A stretch of 64,000 nt of DNA from an uncultured Ruthenibacterium sp. (GTDB lineage: Bacteria > Bacillota > Clostridia > Oscillospirales > Ruminococcaceae): NCBI GenBank assembly GCA_944386555.1, contig CALXBN010000036.1:1-64000 (forward strand). Reading direction: 5' to 3'. Positions 16,472-25,585 of the stretch are shown here, in pieces. Positions within the stretch are counted from its first letter, which is position 1, and the number at the start of each line of letters is the position of its first letter. A model generated the notes under the pieces. That model saw nothing but the letters and a program-made list of their open reading frames with translations. It had not been told where the DNA came from and searched no databases. The translations under genes were made by a program, and so were the position numbers.

Positions 16472-17563
16472 ATGCAACTTGGCCGACAGCTGCAGTCGGT
16501 GCGCAGCCGATACGAGGAGATTGCGCGCCAGCTGCAGGAACCTGCGGTGGCGGCCGACGGCGCCCGCTACCGAAACCTGATGAAAGAATACAAGGAACTG
16601 ACGCCGCTGGCCCAGGTCTACGATGCCTATGAAGCGGTGTGCCGGGCCGGGGACGAGGCCCGTGCGCTGCTGGAAGAGGGCGGCCTGGATGAGGAGCTGA
16701 AGCAGCTGGCCCGGGCCCAGCTGGAAGAAAGCACAAGCCGGGCCCAGGCGCTGGAGGGCCGGCTGAAAGTGCTGCTGCTGCCCAGAGATGCAAGGGATGA
16801 GCGCAGCGTGATCGTGGAGATCCGCGCCGGCGCCGGCGGTGAAGAGGCGGCGCTGTTCGCCCACAGCCTGCAGCGTATGTATGCGCTGTATGCCCAAAGC
16901 CGCGGCTGGAAAGTAGAGCTGCTGAACGAAAACGCCACGGAATTGGGCGGCGCCAAGGAAGTGAGCTTTTCCGTGGAGGGGCAGGGGGCGTTCAGCCGCA
17001 TGAAGTATGAAAGCGGCGTGCACCGGGTGCAGCGTGTCCCGGAAACCGAAACCCAGGGGCGCATCCACACATCCACGGTCACTGTGGCGGTGATGCCCCA
17101 GGCCGAGGAGGTGGAAGTGGTGCTGGATCCGGCCGATTTGAAAATCGACACTTTCCGCTCCTCCGGTGCCGGCGGCCAGCACGTCAATAAAACATCCTCG
17201 GCCATCCGTGTCACCCATCTGCCCACGGGGCTGGTGGTGGAATGCCAGGATGAGCGCAGCCAGTATAAAAACAAAGAGAAGGCGCTGAAGGTACTGCGCA
17301 GCCGTCTGCTGGCCCGGGAACAGGCCCGGCGGGACGCCGAACTGGCCGCCCGGCGCAAGAGCCAGGTGGGCACCGGCGACCGTTCCGAGCGCATCCGCAC
17401 CTATAATTTCCCTCAGGGCCGTGTGACGGACCACCGCATCGGCCTGACACTTTACAAATTGGACGCTGTGCTGGACGGCGCCCTGGACGAGATCATCGAA
17501 CCGCTGATCACCGCCCACAGGGCACAGCAGCTGAAAGCGGCCGGAGAGGAAGGAGACATATGA
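16472..17563 (+). CDS. prfA: Peptide chain release factor 1
   Basis: A 363-residue release factor that reads UAA and UAG and triggers peptide release. [10 protein letters not shown] carries the catalytic GGQ, and [12 protein letters not shown] has the P-x-T type stop-codon motif of RF1 rather than the SPF of RF2. The C-terminal [20 protein letters not shown] is also typical. The start at 16472 follows AAGGAG; an earlier ATG at 16442 lacks a ribosome site. The stop overlaps the next ATG by four bases. The expected prmC methyltransferase gene is not adjacent. Confidence 0.96.
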   Translation: MQLGRQLQSVRSRYEEIARQLQEPAVAADGARYRNLMKEYKELTPLAQVYDAYEAVCRAGDEARALLEEGGLDEELKQLARAQLEESTSRAQALEGRLKVLLLPRDARDERSVIVEIRAGAGGEEAALFAHSLQRMYALYAQSRGWKVELLNENATELGGAKEVSFSVEGQGAFSRMKYESGVHRVQRVPETETQGRIHTSTVTVAVMPQAEEVEVVLDPADLKIDTFRSSGAGGQHVNKTSSAIRVTHLPTGLVVECQDERSQYKNKEKALKVLRSRLLAREQARRDAELAARRKSQVGTGDRSERIRTYNFPQGRVTDHRIGLTLYKLDAVLDGALDEIIEPLITAHRAQQLKAAGEEGDI

Positions 17564-18579
17564 ACACCCAGCTGTTGCCTGCCGGCGAGGAGAGCATCCG
17601 CCTGGCGGGGCGGCTGCTGCGGCAGGGCCAGGTGGTGGGCTTTCCCACCGAGACGGTTTACGGTCTGGCTGCCAGCAGTTTTGACGGCGCAGCCGTCCGC
17701 AAAATTTTCCAGGCGAAGGGACGCCCTCAGGACAATCCGCTCATCTCCCACATTGCCGGCTGGGAGATGCTGGATGGCCTGTGGGCCGAAGTGACGCCTC
17801 AGGCGCGCAGGCTGGCCCAGGCTTTCTGGCCCGGGCCGCTGTCCATCATCCTGCCGCGGGGAGGCCGCATTGCCGATGAGGTGTGTGCCGGGTTGCCCAC
17901 GGCTTCGGTGCGTTGGCCCAGCGACCCGGTGGCCCAGGCGGTCATCCGGGCAGCGGGTGTGCCGCTGGCCGCGCCTTCGGCAAACCGTTCCGGAAGCCCC
18001 AGCCCCACCACGGCTCAGGACGTGCTGGACGATATGGATGGCCGCGTGCCCCTGATCATCGACGGCGGCCCGTGCACGGTAGGCGTGGAGTCCACCGTGA
18101 TCTCCCTGGCGGGAGAAGTGCCCGTGCTGCTGCGCCCGGGCTACATTACCAAAGAACAGGCGGAAGCCGTGCTGGGATGCGAGGTGGTTTTGTCCGACGC
18201 GGTTCTGCACAAGCTGAAGGAGGGTGAGCGGGCTGCCTCGCCGGGTATGAAATACAAGCACTATGCCCCCAACGCCCGTGTAGTCATCATAAAGGGCAAC
18301 TTTGCGGCATACCGTTCTTATGTAGCCGCACACAGCGGCCCGGGGGTGTTTGGCCTGTGTTTTGCCGGGGAGGAAGCATACCTGCCTGTGCCCTGTGTAG
18401 TTTACGGCGCCGAGGGGGACGAACCCAGCCAGGCCCGGGCTTTGTTCAGTGCCCTGCGCCGATTGGACGAGCGGGGCGCGCAGGTGGCTTATGCCCGCTG
18501 CCCCCACGAAAGCGGCGTGGCCCTGGCTGTGTACAATCGCCTGCTGCGCGCCGCCGGCTTTCAGGTAGTCACGGTATGA
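17560..18579 (+). CDS. tsaC: L-threonylcarbamoyladenylate synthase (TsaC with Sua5 domain)
   Basis: A 339-residue enzyme that makes threonylcarbamoyl-AMP from threonine, bicarbonate and ATP for t6A at tRNA position 37. [23 protein letters not shown] and [12 protein letters not shown] form the YrdC domain (about 1-205). The linker [11 protein letters not shown] leads into the C-terminal Sua5 domain (about 220-339). It overlaps prfA and coaE by 4 bp each (ATGA), so the three are translationally coupled. Confidence 0.93.
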   Translation: MNTQLLPAGEESIRLAGRLLRQGQVVGFPTETVYGLAASSFDGAAVRKIFQAKGRPQDNPLISHIAGWEMLDGLWAEVTPQARRLAQAFWPGPLSIILPRGGRIADEVCAGLPTASVRWPSDPVAQAVIRAAGVPLAAPSANRSGSPSPTTAQDVLDDMDGRVPLIIDGGPCTVGVESTVISLAGEVPVLLRPGYITKEQAEAVLGCEVVLSDAVLHKLKEGERAASPGMKYKHYAPNARVVIIKGNFAAYRSYVAAHSGPGVFGLCFAGEEAYLPVPCVVYGAEGDEPSQARALFSALRRLDERGAQVAYARCPHESGVALAVYNRLLRAAGFQVVTV

Positions 18580-19214
18580 GCGCGGGCAGCTGTCTGGTGG
18601 TGGGCGTCACTGGGCGCTCGGGCTGCGGGAAAAGCACCGTGTGCGATGCAATGCGCAAGGCTGGCCATACGGTCCTGGACGGAGACCGGGTGGCCCGCCG
18701 GATCACCGCGCCCGGCTCGCCGGTGCTGGCCCGGCTGGCGGAGGCTTTCGGTGCGGATATTTTGGATGAAAGCGGCGCGCTGCGCCGCCGCCTGCTGGCG
18801 GACCGCGCGTTTGCTACGGCTGAGGGGACCCGCACCCTTACGGACATCACCCATCCGGCCATCATCCACACGCTGCTGGACGGTGTGGAACAGGCGGCTG
18901 CTGCGGGCCGGCTCCTGTGTTTTGTGGACGGCGCAGCCATCGTGGGCCAGCCGTTCCAGCCTTATTGCGACCGCATTGTGGTGGTTACGGCCCCGCGGGA
19001 AGATTCCGTCGCGCGCATCTGCGCGCGGGACGGCATCAGCCGACAGGCTGCCTGCCGCCGGCTGGATGCCCAAACGCCGGAGGCGGTGCTGCGGAATGCG
19101 GCCGATTATATCATTGAAAACAGCGGCAGTTTGGAGCATCTGCACCGCCAGGTGCAGCGCGTTCTGGATGCCCTGCAGAAGGAGAGCCATGAACAAGGCC
19201 ATACAACCGCGTAG
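18576..19214 (+). CDS. coaE: Dephospho-CoA kinase
   Basis: A 212-residue P-loop kinase that performs the last step of coenzyme A synthesis. The P-loop GRSGCGKST, the DGDRVARRI segment and the DITHPAIIHTL and CDRIVVVTAP segments fit CoaE. The start is the ATG overlapping the tsaC stop (ATGA). Its 3' end overlaps the following lytic transglycosylase gene by 26 nt. Confidence 0.92.
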   Translation: MSAGSCLVVGVTGRSGCGKSTVCDAMRKAGHTVLDGDRVARRITAPGSPVLARLAEAFGADILDESGALRRRLLADRAFATAEGTRTLTDITHPAIIHTLLDGVEQAAAAGRLLCFVDGAAIVGQPFQPYCDRIVVVTAPREDSVARICARDGISRQAACRRLDAQTPEAVLRNAADYIIENSGSLEHLHRQVQRVLDALQKESHEQGHTTA

Positions 19215-19785
19215 ACGCCGCCTGCTGGCACTGCTGTGTGCCGGTGTGCTGCTGGCACTGTCGGTGCTGTTTCTCAGCGATGGCGTTACAGCACTGCAGC
19301 GCCTGGCTTATCCGCGCAAGTACAGCCAGCTGGTCGGCTATTATGCGCAGAAATACGACCTGGATGAAAACCTGGTATATGCCGTTATCCGCACGGAAAG
19401 CGGCTTTGACCCCGAGGCGCAATCCAGCGTGGGGGCGCTGGGCCTGATGCAGATCACTGAGGAGACGTTTGCGTGGATCAAATCCCGCATCGCCCCCAGC
19501 GAGACGCTGACGTTCCGAAACCTGGTGGAGCCGGAGACCAACATCCGCTTCGGCGTCTATCTGCTGGCTTACTGTCTGGACCGCTATGGCGGCGACGTTT
19601 CTACGGCTGCCGCCGCGTATCACAGCGGCATCGGCCTGGTGGACGGCCTGGCGGAACAGCCGGATTATTCGGATGACGGTGTCACCCTGCATACATTCCC
19701 CTACGCCCAAATGCGCCATTATGTGCGCAAGGTAACCCAAAACTATGCCAAATACACCGCGCTTTACGCGCAGGATGTATCATAA
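19189..19785 (+). CDS. Membrane-anchored lytic transglycosylase (SLT domain)
   Basis: A 198-residue protein with a basic N terminus, one membrane segment (about 11-31) and an extracellular SLT domain. The catalytic Glu lies in VIRTESGFDPEAQS, followed by VGALGLMQI and AAAAYHSGIG, as in family 1 lytic transglycosylases that cleave peptidoglycan glycan strands. AAGGAGAG precedes the start, which lies within the end of coaE. Pairing with coaE is common in clostridia. Confidence 0.92.
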   Translation: MNKAIQPRRRRLLALLCAGVLLALSVLFLSDGVTALQRLAYPRKYSQLVGYYAQKYDLDENLVYAVIRTESGFDPEAQSSVGALGLMQITEETFAWIKSRIAPSETLTFRNLVEPETNIRFGVYLLAYCLDRYGGDVSTAAAAYHSGIGLVDGLAEQPDYSDDGVTLHTFPYAQMRHYVRKVTQNYAKYTALYAQDVS

Positions 19786-19851
19786 AAGCCGAAGGTCCCG
19801 TGGCTGTTGAAAGCCTCGTGACCCGGAAAAGCCCGAAAAGGAGACGTGAAT

Positions 19852-21258
19852 ATGAAAAAGACAAAAGGATCGGAGCTGGCCGAGAAGCTGACCTTCACCC
19901 AGCCCCACATTGCGGACGCCGCCCCCAAGGCGGTGGAAAAGGCCCAGGCCTTCTGCGAAGACTATAAGGCCTTTCTGGATGCGGCGAAAACCGAACGCGA
20001 AGCCGTCAAGGAGATTGAGCGCCGCCTGCGCAAGGCCGGCTATCAGCCGCTGGACCGTACCGCCAAAAAGCCCTATAAGCCCGGTGACAAAGTGTATTAC
20101 AATAACCGCGGCAAGTCTATCCTGGCGGCCACCATCGGTAAGGAGGACCTGGAGGCCGGTGTGCGGCTGATGATCGCCCACATTGATTCTCCCCGGCTGG
20201 ACCTGAAACCCAACCCGCTGTATGAGGACACAGACCTGGCCCTGTTCAAAACCCATTATTACGGCGGCATCCGCAAATACCAGTGGGGCGTCACGCCGCT
20301 GGCGCTGCACGGCGTTGTGGCCAAAAAGGACGGCGAGACCGTAGAGGTGCATGTGGGCGAGGAAGCCGGCGACCCGGTGTTCTGCGTCACCGACCTGCTG
20401 CCCCATCTGGGCGCCGAGCAGAGCAAGCGGCCTTTGAGCGAGGGGCTCAAAGGGGAAGAGCTGAATATCCTGGTGGGGTCTTTGCCCTATGAGGACGAAG
20501 ATGTGAAAGAACGCGTCAAGCTGCAGACTCTGGCGCTGCTGAATGAAAAGTACGGCATCACCGAGCGTGACTTTGTACGTGCGGAGATCGAGGCCGTGCC
20601 CGCCTTCAAGGCTTCCGACGTGGGGTTTGACCGCAGCATGATCGGCGCTTATGGCCACGATGACCGGGTGTGCGCCTATACCGCCCTGCGCGCAGAGATC
20701 GATACGGAGAACCCCAAATTTACCAGCGTGTGCGTGCTGACCGACAAAGAGGAGATCGGCTCCATGGGCACCACCGGCCTGAACAGCGATTACGTGTTCC
20801 ACTTCCTGGGTTATCTGGCGGATATCCAGGACGGCAATTACAAGCTGATGCTGCAGAACTCCAAGTGCCTGTCCGCTGATGTCAGCGCCGCATTTGACCC
20901 CACTTTCCCGGATGTCATGGAAAAGCGCAATGCTTCTTTCCTGAATAAAGGCGTCTGCCTGACCAAGTACACCGGTGCCCGGGGCAAATCCGGCACCAAC
21001 GACGCCCCGGCGGAGCTGATGGGCTTCGTGGCCGACATCCTGGACGATGCGGGCGTCATCTGGCAGACCGGCGAATTGGGTAAAGTGGATGCCGGCGGCG
21101 GCGGTACGGTGGCCCAGTATGTGGCAAACCGGGACATCGACACCGTGGATATCGGCGTGCCTGTGCTGGCGATGCACTCCCCGTTTGAAGTGGTGGCCAA
21201 ACTGGATGTGTATATGACCTATAAGGCTTTTGCGGCGTTTAAAGCCAGTAAGAAATGA
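19852..21258 (+). CDS. M18 family zinc aminopeptidase
   Basis: A 468-residue cytosolic aminopeptidase of the M18 (aminopeptidase I) family, which removes acidic or neutral N-terminal residues. MIAHIDSPRLDLKP supplies metal ligands, DKEEIGSMG the catalytic Glu region, and the end VLAMHSPFEV the last His. The ATG at 19852 is 9 nt from AAAAGGAG; a GTG at 19846 is too close. A terminator follows. Confidence 0.92.
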   Translation: MKKTKGSELAEKLTFTQPHIADAAPKAVEKAQAFCEDYKAFLDAAKTEREAVKEIERRLRKAGYQPLDRTAKKPYKPGDKVYYNNRGKSILAATIGKEDLEAGVRLMIAHIDSPRLDLKPNPLYEDTDLALFKTHYYGGIRKYQWGVTPLALHGVVAKKDGETVEVHVGEEAGDPVFCVTDLLPHLGAEQSKRPLSEGLKGEELNILVGSLPYEDEDVKERVKLQTLALLNEKYGITERDFVRAEIEAVPAFKASDVGFDRSMIGAYGHDDRVCAYTALRAEIDTENPKFTSVCVLTDKEEIGSMGTTGLNSDYVFHFLGYLADIQDGNYKLMLQNSKCLSADVSAAFDPTFPDVMEKRNASFLNKGVCLTKYTGARGKSGTNDAPAELMGFVADILDDAGVIWQTGELGKVDAGGGGTVAQYVANRDIDTVDIGVPVLAMHSPFEVVAKLDVYMTYKAFAAFKASKK

Positions 21259-21349
21259 TGCATTCCGCCCCCGCGGGAAGATCTCCCAAAGGACTGGGCA
21301 CTGCGGAACATACCGCCCTTGGCGGACAGTTCCGGTACCGGTGCAAAAC

Positions 21350-21387
21350 AAAAAGCGCGGCACTCTCCCGGGGGTGCCGCGCTTTTC
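21350..21387 (+). terminator. Terminator after the aminopeptidase gene
   Basis: Arms AAAAGCGCGGCAC and GTGCCGCGCTTTT close a strong hairpin with a short T tail. Confidence 0.8.
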
Positions 21388-21513
21388 GATCTGCGCGAGG
21401 TTTTGAGAAGAGTGTCCGCGTATTGGAAAGGATGAAGAAGCGGCAGATTTATATGGAAAATCAGACGAAAAAACGGAAAAAGGCGTGAGTTTTTCTTTTT
21501 TGCGAAGAAGGGC

Positions 21514-21542
21514 CTGACAAAACAGGCATCCTGTGCTATAAT
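21514..21542 (+). promoter_or_regulatory. Promoter upstream of the Spo0A operon
   Basis: CTGACA (21514-21519), 17 bp, perfect TATAAT (21537-21542). The leader to the first start codon is about 125 nt and AT-rich. The stretch 21388-21513 holds no gene I would support. Confidence 0.7.
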
Positions 21543-21672
21543 GCGTATAGAAATTGTTGGTTTTTATTGGTTGCTTTTGTGTGTTGTGTTTTATACACTA
21601 AGAGAGGAAATTATTGCCAAATTTTCGGGAATCATTTCTTATACTATCAAATCTGCACAGGAGGAACCGGTG

Positions 21673-22002
21673 ATGAACACCAACGATCAATTGCATGTGC
21701 ACGTTTTATCCGACTTGGGCGTGCTGCAGACAGGCGCTTCTCTGCAGTATGGCCTGTGCGGTGAAGACGGACAGCCCCTTGGATGGGGCGTATGGATAAA
21801 GCGGACAGGCACCCGCCCGGACAGCGCCAGCGCACCGGGACTGCTTGTCTGCCGTGCAGCGGCTGCCCTTTTGGCGCAGTTTCTGTGGGAGAATTGTGTG
21901 GAGCCTGCGGCTTTGGCGGGCATCGCGGCAGATCTGCGGGAATCGGGTGTTCTTCATCGCTTGGATCTGCAAGCCTGCGGGGGAAAAGGGGAGCGTCAAT
22001 GA
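21673..22002 (+). CDS. Small conserved-looking protein upstream of spo0A, unknown function
   Basis: A 109-residue soluble protein. The start at 21673 follows AGGAGG; the longer open frame starting at 21541 is AT-rich promoter leader. It has a beta-rich first half (LHVHVLSDLG, SLQYGLCGEDGQPLGWGVWIKR) and a helical second half (AAAALLAQFLWEN, AALAGIAADLRE). No catalytic motif is recognised. It overlaps the spo0A-like gene by four bases (ATGA), so it is translated together with it and may act in the same pathway (inference). Confidence 0.7.
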   Translation: MNTNDQLHVHVLSDLGVLQTGASLQYGLCGEDGQPLGWGVWIKRTGTRPDSASAPGLLVCRAAAALLAQFLWENCVEPAALAGIAADLRESGVLHRLDLQACGGKGERQ

Positions 22003-22742
22003 GCCGAAAACTGCGTGTGTTGGTAGCGGATAATGACCGGGCTTTTGCTGAAGCGCTGCGGCTTTATATCAGCAGTCTGGAAGATATGGAGTGCGTGGCC
22101 TGCGCATACAACGGGCAGGACGCGCTGTGCCATGTGGAAGATCTGCAGCCCGACGCCGTGGTGCTGGACGTGAATATGCCGTATTTGGACGGGGTGGATT
22201 TTATGAAAGCGCTGTGCCTGATGCCACAGGCCAGGCGCCCCGCCGTGTATGTGGTGACCGCTTACGCCGACCAGGTGGGCCTGTGCCGCCAGCTGATGGG
22301 GCTGGGGGTCCGTGCATGCCTGGAAAAGCCCTACCCGTTTGAGCTTCTGTGTGAACGCATCCGCGACGGTTTCCTGACGCCGGGCCAGACATATGCCCGC
22401 CAGGTGGAGCGTACCGTAATGCATGTCATGCTGGGATTTCGGGTATCCGACAAGGGTGTGGGGTATAAATATATGCAGAACGCCCTGCAGAAGGCGATCC
22501 TCAAAGGGGACAGCGCCTGGCTGCTCAAGGATATTACCGTGGAGATTGCCCGCAGCAACAACACCAGCGAGCTGAATGTGGAGCAGGCCCTGCGGGGCAT
22601 GGTTTCAAAAATCTATCAGGAACATTCGCCGGAACTGCAGGATCTGCTGCACGCGGCCTGCTGTGATAACGGCCGGCAGATGTCCTGCCGGGATTTTGTG
22701 GCCCGCATGGCCCGGGCCATCCAGCTGAAATACGGTTTGTAA
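21999..22742 (+). CDS. spo0A: Spo0A-like response regulator with divergent DNA-binding domain
   Basis: A 247-residue protein with a receiver domain (1-125) and a Spo0A-type effector (about 135-247). The receiver is complete: acidic residues Asp11 and Asp13, phospho-acceptor Asp57 in VVLDVNMPYLDG, Thr87 and Lys110 in EKPYPFE. The effector has VSDKGVGYKYMQNALQKAI, aligning with the Spo0A start of that domain, and ends ARAIQLKYGL. The region where Bacillus subtilis has the recognition helix SRVERAIRHAIEVAWSRGN reads LNVEQALRGMVSKIYQEHS instead, so DNA specificity may differ. Spo0A starts sporulation in Firmicutes. It overlaps the preceding gene by 4 bp and a soluble histidine kinase follows after 38 nt. 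Confidence 0.85.
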   Translation: MSRKLRVLVADNDRAFAEALRLYISSLEDMECVACAYNGQDALCHVEDLQPDAVVLDVNMPYLDGVDFMKALCLMPQARRPAVYVVTAYADQVGLCRQLMGLGVRACLEKPYPFELLCERIRDGFLTPGQTYARQVERTVMHVMLGFRVSDKGVGYKYMQNALQKAILKGDSAWLLKDITVEIARSNNTSELNVEQALRGMVSKIYQEHSPELQDLLHAACCDNGRQMSCRDFVARMARAIQLKYGL

Positions 22743-22780
22743 GGCCCGCCAACGGGCTGCAGAGAGGGGGAATACCCTGA

Positions 22781-24070
22781 ATGGATGATTTCATCGAACA
22801 CGAGCTGCAGCGCTATCAGCACCGTGCAGCCTGTGCGATACAGCCCGGGGAACAGGTGGCCTGTGCCAGAGAGGCCCTTTTGACGATGCTGTGCGCCCAA
22901 AGTGCCGCCTTGTACCTGTACAGAAACGGCGGCCTGATGCGTGCCCATGTCCTGGAGGACGGCGGCTGCCGGCTGGAGGATTCGCCAGAAGATTGGCGCT
23001 GCCTGCCGGAGCAGGCACAGGTCTATCCATATGAAGAACAGGGGACACGCCTGCGGTGCGTGTGCTTGGCCCTGGGGCAGCAGTGGAGCGCCCCGGGGTT
23101 TTGGTGCATCCGGGGGCTGGCGGTTCCGTTGAAGGAAGAGGTTGTGCAGGGGGTGCAGCAGGTGTGCCGTGCGCTGGAGCGGCGGTTACGTGAAATGCTG
23201 CCCGATTTGCGGGATGATTGGAAGGAGCGGAAAGAAGACTTGCTTCCCCGGGACGCGCTGTCGGTCCTGGCGCATCAGCTGCAGGGACATCTGGCCGGTG
23301 CACTGGGCGGCGTGCAGGTGCTTCAGCACCGGATGATGCTGTCGCCGGACGGCGCTGGCTGCGGTGCGCTGCTGACGGCGATGGAGAAAAATCTGTACGA
23401 AATGCTGCGCTTGACCGCCAATGTGCTGGAGGCGGGGCGCCTGGAATTGCATCCGCTGCAAGAGGCCCCGTCGCTCTTTTCTGCGCAGGAGTGCCTGTGC
23501 AGCTTGGCCGGGGAGATCGGCCCGTATGCCGAGGCAGCCGGCGCCAGGCTGCAGATGCGCGGCGTGCACGGGCAGGACTTCCAAATGTATATCAACCGCC
23601 GCGCGCTGGAGCATATCCTGCTGGAACTCATCGGAAATGCACTGAAATACACGCCCGCCCCGGGCGGCTGCGTGACAGTGGAAATGCGCCGTACCGGAGA
23701 TTGGGCCCGTTTCTCCGTTTCCGACAACGGCCCGGGCATCCGTCCGGAGGACCGGCCGCATCTGTTTGAAAAATACTGGCGCTCGCCCGAGCTGGCAGCC
23801 AGCCGGCCCGGAACAGGGCTGGGGCTGTATATTGCGCGCAGCCTGGCGCAGGGCCTGGGCGGCACACTGCAGGGGAAAAACCGCCCGCAGGGCGGCGCGC
23901 AGTTTGTGCTGCGCCTTCCGCTGTGTCCGCAACCGGGTGAAGAAGGAGAAGCGGAGATGATGCGCACGCCTCCCTCCGGCTACTATGATGCCGGTGAGCG
24001 GCGGGCGATGGTTCGCCGTGAAATGGCCCAGCTCTCCGAATGGCCCGGTCTTCCCGGCAAATCTGATTAA
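22781..24070 (+). CDS. Soluble sensor histidine kinase beside spo0A
   Basis: A 429-residue kinase with no membrane segment. An N-terminal region (about 1-150) could be a GAF-like sensor. A histidine-containing helix follows (SVLAHQLQGHLAG, His165 the likely phospho-site, without the usual Pro after it). The ATPase domain is complete: N box ELIGNALKYTP (Asn286), SDNGPGI, HLFEKYW and GTGLGLYIAR. A short charged tail follows. Its place directly after the Spo0A gene makes it a candidate direct Spo0A kinase, like the orphan sporulation kinases of clostridia (inference). The start is preceded by GAGGGGGAA. Confidence 0.85.
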   Translation: MDDFIEHELQRYQHRAACAIQPGEQVACAREALLTMLCAQSAALYLYRNGGLMRAHVLEDGGCRLEDSPEDWRCLPEQAQVYPYEEQGTRLRCVCLALGQQWSAPGFWCIRGLAVPLKEEVVQGVQQVCRALERRLREMLPDLRDDWKERKEDLLPRDALSVLAHQLQGHLAGALGGVQVLQHRMMLSPDGAGCGALLTAMEKNLYEMLRLTANVLEAGRLELHPLQEAPSLFSAQECLCSLAGEIGPYAEAAGARLQMRGVHGQDFQMYINRRALEHILLELIGNALKYTPAPGGCVTVEMRRTGDWARFSVSDNGPGIRPEDRPHLFEKYWRSPELAASRPGTGLGLYIARSLAQGLGGTLQGKNRPQGGAQFVLRLPLCPQPGEEGEAEMMRTPPSGYYDAGERRAMVRREMAQLSEWPGLPGKSD

Positions 24071-24086
24071 ATTACTGTGAAAAAAC

Positions 24087-24115
24087 TTTACTTTGCCGCC
24101 GAAATCATGTAAAAT
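24087..24115 (+). promoter_or_regulatory. Promoter of the pyrH-polC cluster
   Basis: TTTACT (24087-24092), 17 bp, TAAAAT (24110-24115). A second TATAAT lies a little downstream near 24133 without a clear -35. Confidence 0.65.
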
Positions 24116-24190
24116 ATGGACGGGTCAGTGTTTTATAATGCAGGCCCCATGACAGTTTGTTTAAAATCAATCCTTCAAGGCGGTGGCTGT

Positions 24191-24898
24191 ATGGCAATCA
24201 AGTACAAGCGCGTTTTGCTGAAGCTCAGCGGCGAGGCCCTCAGCGGCGATAAGGGCTTTGGCCTGGATGTGGATACGGTGACCCGTATCTGCCAGGGGAT
24301 CAAACAGGCCCATGAATTGGGGGCGCAGATCGCCATTGTGGTGGGCGGCGGCAATTTCTGGCGCGGCCGCTCCTCCGGGGAGATGGAGCGCACCCGGGCC
24401 GACCAGATCGGCATGCTGGCTACGACCATGAATGCCCTGGCGGTGGCCGATGCACTGGAGCATCTGGGCCTGGCAGTTCGGGTGCAGACTGCCTTGAATA
24501 TGCAGCAGGTGGCCGAGCCGTATATCCGCAACCGCGCGATCCGCCATTTGGAGAAGGGGCGTATTGTGATCCTGGCCTGCGGGACGGGCAACCCGTTCTT
24601 TTCTACCGATACCGCCAGCGCCCTGCGCGCAGCCGAGATCAATGCCGACATCATCTTCAAGGCAACGATGGTGGACGGCGTGTACGACAAGGATCCCAAA
24701 AAGTATCCGGACGCCAAGAAGTATGATACGCTGTCGTTCAGCCGTGTCCTGAACGACCAGCTGGCCGTGATGGATTCCACCGCCGCCACCATGTGCCGGG
24801 ACAATGGCCTGCCCATTCTGGTATTCGATATCCTGCACCCGGAAAATATCGCCAGGGCCGTGCGCGGCGAGGCCATCGGCACCCTGGTAACGGAATAA
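24191..24898 (+). CDS. pyrH: UMP kinase
   Basis: A 235-residue bacterial UMP kinase of the amino acid kinase fold, making UDP from [41 protein letters not shown] and [17 protein letters not shown] are typical. The start at 24191 follows GGCGGTGG; the earlier frame from 24116 is promoter leader. First gene of the conserved cluster running to polC. Confidence 0.96.
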   Translation: MAIKYKRVLLKLSGEALSGDKGFGLDVDTVTRICQGIKQAHELGAQIAIVVGGGNFWRGRSSGEMERTRADQIGMLATTMNALAVADALEHLGLAVRVQTALNMQQVAEPYIRNRAIRHLEKGRIVILACGTGNPFFSTDTASALRAAEINADIIFKATMVDGVYDKDPKKYPDAKKYDTLSFSRVLNDQLAVMDSTAATMCRDNGLPILVFDILHPENIARAVRGEAIGTLVTE

Positions 24899-24950
24899 GC
24901 GGCTGCCGCCGGCGCAGCCGTAACATATACGAAGAAAAGAGGAAACGACC

Positions 24951-25505
24951 ATGAGTGCAGAGACCAAGGCTTTTGAAGAGAGAATGAACAGCGCGGTGCG
25001 CCATCTGGAAAAAGAGCTGGCCGCCGTGCGTGCGGGCCGGGCCAATCCCGCCGTGCTGGATAAAGTGACCGTGGATTATTACGGCACCCCCACCCCTATC
25101 AACCAGATCGCTGCTGTGGCTGTGTCCGAGGCCCGTGTGCTCACCATCAGCCCCTGGGATGCCTCCATGATGCGCGCCATTGAAAAGGCCATCCTGTCCA
25201 GCGACATCGGCATCAATCCCACCAATGACGGCCGGGTGATGCGCCTGGTGTTCCCGGCGCCCACCGAGGAGCGGCGCAAGCAGCTGGTCAAAGACGTAAT
25301 GAAAATGGGCGAAGAGGCCAAGGTGGCCGCCCGCAATGTGCGCCGGGACGCGATGGACAAATTCAAAGCCATGAAAAAGGCCGGCGAGCTGACCGAAGAC
25401 GATCAGAAAGACCGCGAGGAAGAGATGCAGAAGATCACCGATAAGATCACCAAGCAGATCGACAAGGTGTGCGACGAAAAGCAAAAGGAGATCATGGAGA
25501 TCTGA
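24951..25505 (+). CDS. frr: Ribosome recycling factor
   Basis: A 184-residue protein of standard RRF length that, with EF-G, splits ribosomes after termination. LEKELAAVRAGRANPAVLDKV, YGTPTPINQIAAV and the C-terminal helical EDDQKDREEEMQKITDK match the two-domain RRF. AAGAGGAAAC precedes the start. Confidence 0.97.
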   Translation: MSAETKAFEERMNSAVRHLEKELAAVRAGRANPAVLDKVTVDYYGTPTPINQIAAVAVSEARVLTISPWDASMMRAIEKAILSSDIGINPTNDGRVMRLVFPAPTEERRKQLVKDVMKMGEEAKVAARNVRRDAMDKFKAMKKAGELTEDDQKDREEEMQKITDKITKQIDKVCDEKQKEIMEI

Positions 25506-25521
25506 CTCTTCGCCGGGGTGC

Positions 25522-25547
25522 ATGCCGCGCGCGCTTGCGCGCGGCAT
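25522..25547 (+). terminator. Strong GC hairpin between frr and uppS
   Basis: Eleven-base arms ATGCCGCGCGC and GCGCGCGGCAT with loop GCTT. Only a weak T-rich tail follows, so it may be an attenuator, processing site or partial terminator inside the operon. Confidence 0.5.
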
Positions 25548-25585
25548 TTCCTTTGCTTGTACTGCGAAAGGGGGCGTGCTGAGGC

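Noticed and set aside
15200-17518. A 772-codon minus-strand frame covering prfA and the S1 gene
   Set aside because: Only the C-terminal part (15200-16105) is a real S1-domain gene with a ribosome site; the rest is opposite prfA and DUF951.
21432-21488. An 18-residue basic peptide frame with AAAGG upstream
   Set aside because: Too short and without any supporting context; most likely chance in the spacer before the Spo0A operon.
21603-21632. A SigH-like promoter (AGGAAAT ... GAAT) upstream of the Spo0A operon
   Set aside because: The spacing between the two elements is about three bases too long for the SigH consensus, and a normal promoter is present upstream.
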